From: Gliomastix tumulicola
Taxonomy: Eukaryota; Ascomycota; Sordariomycetes; Hypocreales; Bionectriaceae
Assembly: GCA_001599755.1 (NCBI GenBank)
Contig: BCHX01000002.1
Span: 2,666,001-2,730,000 of the forward strand
Direction of reading: 5' to 3'
Length of the DNA: 64,000 nt
In this document: in pieces, positions 34,322 to 45,344 of the stretch
Layout of the letters: every line of letters begins with the position of its first letter
How positions within the stretch are numbered: the first letter of the stretch is position 1
Position numbers and translations under genes: made by a program
Notes under the pieces: generated by a model
Seen by the model: the letters and a program-made list of their open reading frames with translations, nothing else
What the model was told of the DNA's origin: nothing
The model's database searches: none

Positions 34322-37300
34322 ACCAAAGACCCCTAAGGAAGATGAGTCCTCTCGTTTCTCGCATGATGATTTGCAGCGCGCATCTGACCGTGCTAGAGCT
34401 CAAAGGGACCTTTCCAGTCCCCTGATTTCGAATGTTATTTCCACGAACGGGCAGAGATCGGAGCGACGTCTGACTTTGCTCGGCTTCGGTTGAGAGGGGT
34501 AAACTGGACAAACTGGCCCTAGCCAAGCTGAGAGGAGGGGCTTTGGTCCGTGTGGCTTACGGTTCGTCTCTGGCTCTGGCCCTACCAAGCTGGAATGAGC
34601 CCACGAGCAAAATCAAGAAAGAAAGTCGACAGGCATTGGGAACCTGTTTGCCGGGTACGATTGGAGCGGAGAGGGGGACGAATCGAAGAGAAGTCACGTC
34701 ACCTGGAGCCCGTCGTCAGCTACGGCCAAGTCCGGGGCTATTTCTCTTCCTCTTGCGTCGGCGACCACTGGGCGCGCGAGCTGAGCAAGAGGAGTCCTCT
34801 AAGCCGCTCTGGCGGAGCCCCCCTTTCTGGATCCCACGCGCGCGCTGGCGCGGGCGAGGGGAGGCCGATCCCCTTACAAGATCCCAATGTTTCGTCTCCC
34901 ATTGGACCAGGCGGGATGGAGACCTGTTGGTTGGAGCAAAGTTCTGGGAACCGAGGAACACGATCAGACGAGAGGGGGGAAGCGTATGCAGTCATTTTCT
35001 GATAATGTCGTTAGAGTTCAATCGGTTCCTTTTTCTTACTCAATCCATCCACTCCCAATCCACTGGCTCTCGTCGCCTTAGCTAGTCCAGCCCATCTTTG
35101 CTCCATCCCATGCTGACGGCGCCGCTGGTCTCAGCTCCGGGTCCAATCAGCCAACGCTTGGCTTCGTTGTTCGTGGTCTGGTATCCGAGCGAACGCTTTA
35201 TGCTTTCCTTAGGGACTTTGAGAGACATGAGGGGGTCTGAGGCTGCTCCTATTCTGCCCTGTGTGACGGTCGCGTATATGAAACGGAGGGAAAAAAACCC
35301 GAGGCCCCATGGAATTGGCCTGAGTGAGACTGAGACTGAGACGGACACTGAGACGAAAGGACGTTGGTCTACGACAGCGGCTTGTCTTTGATATTATTAT
35401 CTCTTCCTCCTCATCCCGCAAGCCAAGGCCAGCATAAACCAGGCACACATCCTTGCTAGACCGGGAAAACGGTCGTACGAAAATATGGGAGGTGTCGTGT
35501 GCGACCTCCGATTACCCGTATTGTGAGACCCTCCCCCCGTTTCTCGCACTAGGCAATTGAGGAATTGGAGATGCTGGCATCGTTTCTCGTTAGACAGACA
35601 GACATCATCGTGCCCGTTTGGCTGCCTCTCGGGGCGACACGACACACAGATAGGATAGAACGGGCATTAAAATCAAGGGATCCCAGTGCTGTCTAGGGGT
35701 CCAAGACGACTTCTTTAGTCAATACGGACTAGCTGAGCTGAGCTGTGACCTGTCGACTTTCCCAAACGGATATCCAATTCGCATCTTCTGCCTTGGAAAC
35801 CAAGGAACAAGTCGCGATCGATCGAGATGGTGCTGATGGAGATAGCGGTGGTTCGCCCAAAAGAAAGTCCACACACACTTCATGTCGGGCAGTTTAGACC
35901 GTAGCAAGCGTAGGTAGCACTGGGATTGGGGGAGGCTAGCCCCCAAAATCCAGAACCAGCCACCGCCTTGCATTGACGATGCGCTGGCACGATTTATCGA
36001 CATGGGGAGTTTCAGCGGGCAGGCGAGTAGCGCGACGGCGGCCTCCTCATTGGCTGGCCCCTTTTGCGTCAACGCGTTAAGCTGTTTTGCACAACTTATC
36101 GATGGCCACGCCCGGCCTGGACTGGACAGACCAGGTCAGGTGAGGCCCGGGTCTGAGTAAAAGAGGCCTGACAATTCATCAGGATTGTAAATTGAGACGG
36201 GACACGACTGATGGGAAGGAGGGAGGAAGGGAGGGCCGTGACTGAGCAGGCCACACCACTGGAGACCAGCTTCAGATACGGCAGCTGCTGGTAGCCGCGT
36301 GTGATGAATTTCTGTACGCATGTTTTGGATGCACGCTGCACACGGCATTAGTGGTCTCGACAAATGAGATGCATATCGATGACGATTGGCGTCATGGTGC
36401 CATAGGCTTACCATGCTCGTATGGCGGTGGACAGGGAGACGCCAAGCGAAACGGAGACGGACACTGCTTTTGCACCTGAAGCTCCGGTGATATATGCCTA
36501 TAGAACAGGCTGACGGCCAAAAGTGTGCCCCGAATAGGAAGAGATCTTCACAAAGCACAAGCTGAGCAATTGCAGCTGCCAGCAACGTTTCGGGGTCGCC
36601 ATCACCCGTAGCCAGGCCAGCGCACCATACAGCACAGCACCAAGACGGGTAGCTGAGGCTTCACAAGCCGGGGACGGGCATGTACATACTGTACTCGTGC
36701 TGTGACGAATTTTGCTCTCAGTAATAAATGCCCTCGCAGCTCAGCCCGGCGGCGCAGACGGGAGCTCCATTGGCGAAGCTATCCATGCTGTGGCTGCGGA
36801 GGCTTTTGTCCAGACCACGGAACTATGGGACGCTGGCAGAGAGCTAGTGAAAGAGGACAGTAGCACTCGGATCTGCTGACACGCAGCGTTGAAACATGGA
36901 CCTAATTACCACCTTGCCATTAGCTGCTTATTATGGGACGCTGCTGATGCGTAGGGCAAAAGACGCGCGCGAAAAGGCACGTAACAGAGGCCACTCGCTG
37001 CAACCACTTAAACGACGGGCCACGACGGGTCTCCAGGAATGTCGCGAGACCTGGGCCTAGCGCGTGTCATTGTCCTGGGGCGGGGACCCGTCATGTACGT
37101 GTGTGCGTCCGTGTATGGCGTGTGTCTGTGTGTTCTCTGGCTACGGAGTGCCTGATCCGGCAGTGGCCAGATCCGATGCGAATGCCAATGCCAATCCAAT
37201 GGCTGGGAAACTTGTATTGCTCGCAGTAGTTCGCGCTCGATTCGGTGGGACGCTGCCAATGATGCTGATTATGATGCTGACGGCGGGTGTCTAGTCGCAG

Positions 37301-40030
37301 CAGTTCGCGAAGTCGCAGCATCCATGCCCGCCCTGCCTGCCTCATCCAGCTCTGATACATCCCAATTACCACATGACCAGAGGTGTCGCACGTCTGATTG
37401 CCATGTTGGGATACCAATCACAACGAGTGGAAAAAGGCGCCCGGGACTCGACACGAGAATTCTCACCGAGCCGGTGCCGATGAGCCCGGACCTGGGGTGG
37501 GGTTCTGCTTGGCCTTCCGGGGGTTGGCGACCAGGGATCCATTGAGGGAGAAAATCATGAGGATTAATCGAGCGTGTCTCTTTGGCGTCAGAGACGCAAC
37601 TGTGGAGAGAAAGGCAGACTTGTTGACGTGTGTGTGGTGCGAAAAAGACGGACGGGCGAGAAAAAGGTGTGGTACCCTTGCCTTGCTGGTGAGTCTGTAG
37701 GAATGATTTTGGGTGCTGTAGCTTTGCGGAGAGAGTGGAGATCGAGCCACACGGAGCAAGGAAAGAAGCTGGAGACGGAGAGCGAGGGTGTGTCAATCTG
37801 AGATGCATATTGGCACTTTGCTCGGGCCCTTTTTCTCACTCTCCTTTATTTCCCAACCCCGAGGCTGCGTCAGACTCTGACATCTCACCTCACCACGATA
37901 TGCCTGCCCGGAAACTCAATTGACGCTCCAAGATGAGGTGATGGAACAAATAGCAGACGGATATCTGTCGTGCCCAGATCCATACAAGCTTGTGCTAGCC
38001 CAAGTCCACGTCGTGAAATCCCATCTCACCCCCCTACCCCCTTGAAAATCCGATCCGATTTAGCTTTGTGCTAAGTCACGTTGGTGCTAGCACAGGCCGA
38101 AATGTGCCTAGGCATTGTTTGCACAAAACGGCCGAGAGCTTGCTAGACTTGTGCCATCATGCCTTTTCTGTTCATGCTGGTGTTTTGTATTGACGGCGGC
38201 CTCTCATCACAAGGCCCGGCCTGTCTATCTACTATCTACCTACCTACCTAGATGATAACAATCAACAGACACGTGGACGCTTGGGGCCGATGCCGAAATC
38301 CCAGAGAGAGATGGTGCTTTACTGTGGTATATCTGTGTGCCCATCCGATGAGCGATTACTGGAAGCCATCCAGACAATTTAATGTCAAAGCTCTTTGAAT
38401 CCCTTCATTTAATCCTGCGTGGCTGCGTGGAACTTGCACCACCACGGCTGTCGTCATAGCGGCTACACGCCCCCCCTTACGCCGTTGGTTGCGAAATATT
38501 GATCGCTGCACCTCGAATTTATTCACAAATACGAAATAGGAGAGAGGGAAGAAGAGGCGAGCCATCGGGCAGCGAGCGCATCAAGACACGGGACAGCCGT
38601 CAGAGACAACAACGGAGATTCAACTCGCCTTGGCCTGTGAATCCCGTGGTTGATCGAGTCGAGCTGTAACCACACTTTTGCAATTTTTTTTTTATTTTCT
38701 CCTCGTCCACCAAAAGTCTCGGATCTTGAAGTGAAACAAAGAGGCACTTACCCGCCTATACGAGAGGGAAGGACTCAGCACACTTCGGCCCATGTAAGTT
38801 AACGAGATTTTCTATACGTCTGTCCCCTTTTCGATTGGTGGTTCCAAGTTGGTGATCAATTGCATTATTCGTCCATTCATCGATGACGGTGCCGCTTTGC
38901 CCAGCCTGCAAGTTGCAGCTGCAAGTGCATTGCACATGCAAGGGAGGAAAAAGAAAAATTAAGTACCTTGCGGTAGCACGCAGGCGCATTGTATACATGA
39001 CCCGTTTACACAGCATGTGTTAGTGGGATCGGGGTGGGGCGGCCGAAGCACAGGGCAAAGCCAGGCACACGCAGCAAAACCGAAGCACAGGCAGGAACCT
39101 TGGTTGGTCGGTGTTCCCAACCTCCTCAGAGGTACTCGTCTCGTACCTTAGGTAGCAGAGGCATGAGGAAGGCGCGGACACCTTGCCTGGTGGAGCTGAG
39201 CACCTGCGCGACTGCCTCAGCAGGAGGAGGTCCATGCCTGACGCGACGGGCAGTCGCTCTGGGCGCTCCTGCCCTGACTGGCCTCTTTGTCGCGTCACGA
39301 GAAATGAAGCTGAGCAAGTGCTTCTCCGTGTCTCTTCTCCTTCCCCACCAGCAGTTCCAGGAGCACCAGCAGCAAGCAGCTTCGAGAGCCAGCCAACGGT
39401 GGTGGTTGTGGCGGCGACGGCGACGGGCTCAGACGGCCACAGACACAGCACCTTGCACAAGCGTGACAAGGACAAGAGCACCTCACCTCATCTCAGCACA
39501 CCCCACCCTCGACCAAATCCCACGCCCCCTGTCGCCTGTCCCGCCCGCCAGAGCAAGAGCCATCGACTAGGTGCTTCTTAACCTCAATCTCGTCTCTGCC
39601 TCTGACTGGCCCGGACTGGCCCCTTGGGACCACCTCTGTGTGCCTTCGACCCAACGCAGTCCAATCACAGCTGGTAAGACCCATGGCGCTGGGAATCGCC
39701 TTCCAGCTCCATCCACCGCGCTGGCCACTGAGAAGCAAGGACCAGCCAGAAGACTCCGTCCAGCGATCGAGAGCCCACTGCAGCCCATCACTGTTCTGTC
39801 CACTGCGTCCGCCATGTTTCCATACTCGGCGTTCCTCCTGAGCTGGGGTTAGGGATTGGCACACACACCACTCTCTCACTCGCTCTGACGGAGCACCGCG
39901 CTTTTCATGCACCCTGACCCTGTTCCTCGACCTCGCTACTGTGGGCTGGCCTGGGGCTAGCTAAGGTACTCTCTCACACTGCTCTCTGCTAGGCTGGGGC
40001 TGCTGGCTGGGCTGCTGCTGGGCTGGCCCA

Positions 40031-41892
40031 TCTTGATAAAACTACTACTCCTCCTTCCCGACTGCTCTCCTCCAGTCCTTTCTCCTCTCCTCCATCCTCC
40101 TCCTACCTTAAACCACCTCCCTCCCTCCTCCCCCTTCTCCTCCTCTTCTCCCTATCCATTCATTCCCTTAATTCCATTCCATCTCTTCGCCAAGAGCCCT
40201 GGGACTGGACCTAATAGGGGTGGTAATTCTTAATCCCAGGCTTCGTTCTCTCTCCCCGATCCCATCGTTCGTGGCATCGAAGACGGAACGACTCCTGAAG
40301 ATATAAGGAAAGGATAGGAAGGATCCGAGACGGGAGGAAAGGAAAGGAAAAAAAAAGAAGGATCAGACGAACTTCTCTGACAACCACCAAGAACAATAAG
40401 GGCAGAGTGGAAAGGGCCGTGATTGACCTGAACTGGTATTGTCACCTTTTTCTTAACAATCCGTCTATTGTTCACACCTTCGATTGCAGACTTTCACATT
40501 CACCAAGCCTCCCTTGCTGCTTCCTTCCCGCTCACAAACCCCTCATCTCTTCACACAACTCGGCCTCACTCCTACCTCGTCAATTCCTCGAGTAGGCGAG
40601 AACGAATTCCAACTTCGACCCACCCCAGTCAATTCCATTTTTTCGACCTGCTCCCTTCCTGCCCTTGGCCATCTCCTACCACACGCATCCACACAAGCCC
40701 AGGCGACCGATCGCCCTTCCCGAGACACAGTGGCTCACACGCAGCACGCAGCTCTCCAGCAAGGTCAGCATCGAGTACGAGCCGAACGAACGAACGAACG
40801 AGCCGAGACGAATCTACACCCTCCGAGTCCTGGTCGACCTTGTCAGCTTTGGCAGAGGGGTAGCCGTGTGTACCATCACTTGATCCTCCCATAGAGTCCA
40901 GAAAGGCTTTGGTGAAGAATCGAGGCACAGTCGAGTGATCGTCTTTGTACAATACATCGCACGACCTAATCCTCCGTGACTTCCAGTCCTTGCCCGCCAT
41001 TCAAGGTATGTGGAGGTCGTGTTCTAGGGATAATCCCAACGGGCCAGGAGCCGTGGACGCTCCATGTCGACTCGTGGGGGGAAAAGAGGAATTGGATCTA
41101 ATCTCGTATCCTAGTGTTGCATGCCACATCCGATTCCGCATCGACATCTCTGAACCAACGCCATCTCCGCACGCGACTTGTTTCCTGAGGAATCGATACG
41201 TGGGACACGTTAACTCGTAGCTCCTGCTCTACTCTCGGGGACCTGTCTTGTCTCATCTAATCCGACCCGCCCGTCTATCCTTGAACTGCAGTGGTAGGCA
41301 TTCCCTCAACCCTTCTCACCCTCGATTCTGCCAATGAGAGGGACGACTGGCCTACCCGCATACCCCGAGTCCGAAGGGAGTGTGGCTTGTTCCACAGGGT
41401 GACTTGGGTGGGAGAGCCAGTGATGGTGCATGGGCTAGGACCAACACGGTCTCACTTGGACGCCACGCCAGGAATACCCTCCATCGTGTTTCGAGAAACG
41501 CATTACTGACATTGTGAATTCTTCTAGAGCCCTTGTTCTGGCGCACCGCTCCGCACACGTCCACTTCGACCCTTTTATCGGTCTCTCAAGTTTCCCTTTT
41601 CAACTCGTCTACATGTTTGCGGCATCGTTTCCAGCCACAGTCACTCCTTTTCTTTGATTTCTTCACCACTCTCATTAATATCTTAATCACCTAATTCCTC
41701 GGTTTCCATCCTTCGTTTTCACGGAACCCGAGCACACACTCATTTTCACACCGTCTCCGACCCAAGCTTCCTGGAGAACTTATCCGTCATTCTTTGACCA
41801 GACCAGACCTTCAACCTCGACCTACTACTCTCGACCGGTCTCAACTCACACCTCTCACTCACCCTTACACCTCACCACCGCCATCCTTCACC
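40031..41892 (+). promoter_or_regulatory. Probable promoter and long leader of the G1/S cyclin gene
   Basis: This region begins with a pyrimidine-dominated tract (about 40040..40190, mostly CTCC/TCC units), a common feature just before fungal transcription starts. It then runs 1.7 kb to the cyclin ATG with many ATG codons but no supported ORF. A good intron candidate lies at 41005..41291 (CAAG|GTATGT to CTGCAG). Together these suggest a long spliced 5' leader. Which start site is used cannot be seen from sequence alone. Confidence 0.4.
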
Positions 41893-43134
41893 ATGGCGCA
41901 CAACACCTGTGACACATTCTTTGTGGAGGGGGACGACTCGTCATACTATCAACAGTTCAGTCCTAGACAGACGTTGAAGATGCTGAATCGTCGCAAGCAG
42001 GACCTCATTGCCAATGAGCTCTCTCGGCTAGCGGCAGATGAGTACCTGGAGGACGTTATGGAGCACGTCAGGGAAATGGAGGCATGTTCAAACAAGAGAG
42101 CGCACGTTGCCGAGAGAGAACAAACCTGGCTAACCTTTCAATAGAACAACACGATACCCGATGTTAACCTCATCGACTCGCAACGCCAGATCCAGTGGTT
42201 CATGAGACCTTTCCTGATCGACTTCCTCGTCGAGGCTCACGCCGCGTTTGCGCTTCTCCCCGAGACGCTGTTCCTCACAATCAACCTCCTTGACCGCTAC
42301 TGTGCCAAGCGCATCGTGTACAAACACCACTATCAGCTGGTGGGTTGCGCCGCTCTGCTTATTGCCGCCAAGTACGGGGACAAGAAGGATCGTGTGCCTC
42401 AGATCCAGGAGCTCAAGAACATGTGCTGCGGCCTCTACGACCCTGGCATGTTCACCCAGATGGAGATGCACGTCCTCAACACCCTCGACTGGTCCATCGG
42501 TCACCCTACCGTCGACTTCTTCTCGCAACTTATGGTGGCCGAAGAGCAGGACGACCAGGAGGTGGAGCAGATGGCTGCCTACATCAGCGAGATTGCTCTG
42601 TACCACCGTGACTTCGTCTCCACCAAACCGTCAACGATGGCTCGTTCTTCACTCGCTCTCGCACGCGTGATTCTCGGGCGACCCGAGGTGAACGACGGCA
42701 GCTGGGATGAGAACGAGAACATGACCGTGCTGGGCCTGTCCCAGTTCCTCCACACCCCCTCCGCCGTGCTCGCAAGGAAGTACTCGACGCCCAACATGTG
42801 CAGAGTATCACACAAGCTCTCGGAGTTCATGGCCAAGCAGGCAGCTCTCGCTCAGAGCCAGGCCGAGCCCCCGACGCCGCCTTCCGAGGTGTCGAGACAA
42901 GCCGATGTCTGCAGCACACCGCAAAAGGGCCACGGCTCAACAATGGGCTTTGATGGCTACCTGACCCCGCCTATCACTCCCGACGGTCACCAGTTCGTGA
43001 ACGCTGCTGCGGGTGGATATCACCAACAGTACCCTTCGACTCCGACACCTCAGCAGTACTCAACAGCCCAGTATGGGCAAGGACAATACCAACAGTACAC
43101 CGACTACTCACATCAACATTTTCCGAACCCGTAA
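41893..43134 (+). CDS. CLN1: G1/S-specific cyclin (Cln-type)
   Basis: Predicted 392-aa protein from two exons, 41893..42081 and 42145..43134. The cyclin box starts around residue 45 (ADEYLEDVMEHVREME|NNTIPDVNLI) and holds the conserved core QIQWFMRPFLIDFLVEAH, NLLDRYCAKR and LVGCAALLIAAKY. It binds and activates the cell-cycle CDK; this class promotes the G1/S transition in filamentous fungi. The C-terminal 110 residues are Pro/Ser/Thr/Gln-rich with several CDK-type S/T-P sites (PPTPPSE, LTPPITPDG), as in unstable PEST-type tails. The 63-nt intron starts with GC (GAG|GCATGT) and ends in CAATAG; no GT donor keeps the conserved frame. The start lies in a good context (CACCATGG) at the normal family N-terminus. 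Confidence 0.93.
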
Positions 43135-45344
43135 GGATCAGAGGTGTTATGATACCCGATCCCATCCGAAATTCTGGTCAACATCGAGACGCACGGCGTT
43201 ACTCCACGGCCGACTCAACTTCTACTATTCATCATCCTAAAAGACAACCAACAAAAAAAAGACCTCTTTCATCGGCCCACTGTCGCGCTCGCGAAGGGCA
43301 ACCAGAATGAATTTGTTTCATCTACGTCATGGCATTTAGCGATTTTCTTTCCCAGTTTATTTACCGCACTGCGACTCGGATTCCAGCACGTCGATTCTGC
43401 AACCAAAAAGCAATGACCGAACCGGTCATATCATTCCCCCGTCATCAATTGATGCACGTTCCGAGGGTGGCGCGACCGCGCGCGCCGTGACGGGCACCCT
43501 TGAGGGCGTAATAAAAAATCATTTCGTTTTTTTCATTCTCGAGAAGAGCATAGACACGCAGTTGAGGAACCTGGCCATCCCAGACATGGAGAGGAAGATA
43601 CCATCAAAGATTGCAAAAGTGGCCCGCCCCCCTTTTTTTATTTACTCCCTTTTTTTTTCTCACACATTTCACACGGGGTGCCGGCAAGGGAAGATATCAG
43701 AGAGGACATACAGTCTTAGGAAGTAATCTGGCCGAAGAAGGAGTTGATCTTTGTTCCGCGGGATGCTCGAGCAAGTCCTCGGCATAGTTCCCTTTTGGGG
43801 CGGACGGTTTGGGGGAGCGAGCCGGGAGAAGAAGAAAGGCTCAGGACTTCCCGCCTCGCCCTGAGTCTTTGGGAAAGTCAGGCATTACTTAATGCTACGA
43901 GTGGGAGTCAGATTTAGTCTTGCCACTATTGGGCCCCCCTACCACTCTGTGTATAGGTAGATGTAAGCTGGTATAAAAGACACGGCAGAGCTGCCCAACA
44001 TTTCCTCCAATGCCTCAATTCTCGTGAAGTCCCTCGAATTCGTATGATATACGATGCGTACGTAACGTTGTGGGAAGAGGGTTCACATCCCGCTTCCCGT
44101 TCCAGATGGGTGATTGTACAATCCGAGCTACAATCCCATGCTATGGCCATGGCGTTGGTCTGTCTCAGCCAGCTCAGTGCGGCGTGTCTCAAGTCTCAGA
44201 GAAAAACGTGGCCAGCCATCCATGTTAGAAAAGAATAGGAGGTAGATCTCGATGTTGTCGCTTCTACGAGTCACCGCCCCGGTTTTAGCATACCCTAAAG
44301 GCCTGGCTCGTCCCTGAGCCCGTGGGCTTGCAACAAAGGAAACGGGCGGGGGCTTGAATTGGCATGGGAGAGATGGGGGAATTCTTCAAATTGGGATATT
44401 CCATCCATCCCTTGGCCCCTATTTTCTTGTCCCTCTTTTTCTTTATTCTTCGCGGGGCCTGTGGCGTTGGAAGGGGGGGGGGGCTGCTTTGTTGCTGAGG
44501 TGGATGTTTGGATTGGTATGTACTGGGAAGGGAGGTTCTATGTGATACTCGCCCATCCAACGGGTGCTCGCGACACCCGCGTTCCTGTTTCTAAAATTTG
44601 GTTTCTGGGCGCCCAGCCGCCTGATGTCCCGTTCGTTATTCGCGATGCTATTCCCCTGCTCTGGGCTCGCCGCACGCGCTCGAACCCTTCTCTCCCCACC
44701 CCTCTCTGTAAGGGAGGCGTTGGGGACTGGTATGCGGATACGCGAGCTCTTTCTTTGTCGGCGACGACTTGGGAGTCCTAGCTGGAGAGGCCGTGCATAT
44801 GGTCATCCGAGCTGAATATCCCTTTTCCCGGAATCACCGAGGTGGCCTTTGCTTCGCACTACTTGGCTGAGGGGGCTTTCAGGAACAGGTGTTGCGAAGG
44901 GATGGATGAGCGAGTTGCCTATGGACCTGAAGAGTCAGGTCTATTTTCTTCACTCGCCTGCATTTGAGGGTTATCTTGGGTATATTTAGAATGAGTAGGC
45001 GCCCGGAATCTCTTTGTTGCTAATGCTGTGCTCCCCGAGTGTGTTGGTCAAACCTCGAGTGATGACGGATGGGAGCAGAGGGACGTGGCACCGACACTGC
45101 AGAAGAAGGGAAAACGAGCTCGCCTCTTTGTCCGATGTATTATAGAAGATTGTCATGGAGCCTCGCAATGTCGAATCTAAGCTTGTCCCCCTCCCAAACT
45201 TTTCTGACAGAGCCCAACCTCGCTCGCATCGCATCGTAGTGATTCTTGTTGCCTCGTTGACTTCTTCGCCCGAACTCTCCTTGTACACCGCCTGAGTCTC
45301 CTTGGTATTTCGACGAGACGCAACCGCCCGCAGGAGTTGCGACG
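43135..45344. other. Intergenic between cyclin and large orphan gene
   Basis: 2.2 kb with the cyclin 3' UTR, poly-T runs near 43630-43660, a G-run at about 44472..44483 and the promoter of the next gene. Frames of up to 143 codons are present but unsupported. No RNA gene recognised. Confidence 0.45.

Larger units (their letters stand above)
29818..40030. other. Long gene-free region
   Basis: More than 10 kb without a coding sequence I can support. Open frames of 100-180 codons are scattered on both strands and overlap one another; none shows a domain, a signal peptide with plausible body, or splice sites giving a longer product. The block contains microsatellites (GT at 30764, GA at 31706), a G-rich run at 34284..34321, ACTGAG repeats at about 35326..35356 and short CTAC repeats near 38230. 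I saw no transposase, reverse transcriptase, long terminal repeat, tRNA or rRNA. Candidates for what it does: regulatory DNA, non-coding transcripts, or eroded mobile elements. Confidence 0.45.

Noticed and set aside
37269..39570. Frames of 150-180 codons before the cyclin
   Set aside because: No domains, signal peptides or splice partners, and frames overlap on both strands.
44040..44110. Second tRNA-like candidate (GGGTTCACATCCC)
   Set aside because: Partial T-arm pairing only; no matching D-arm, anticodon arm or acceptor stem.
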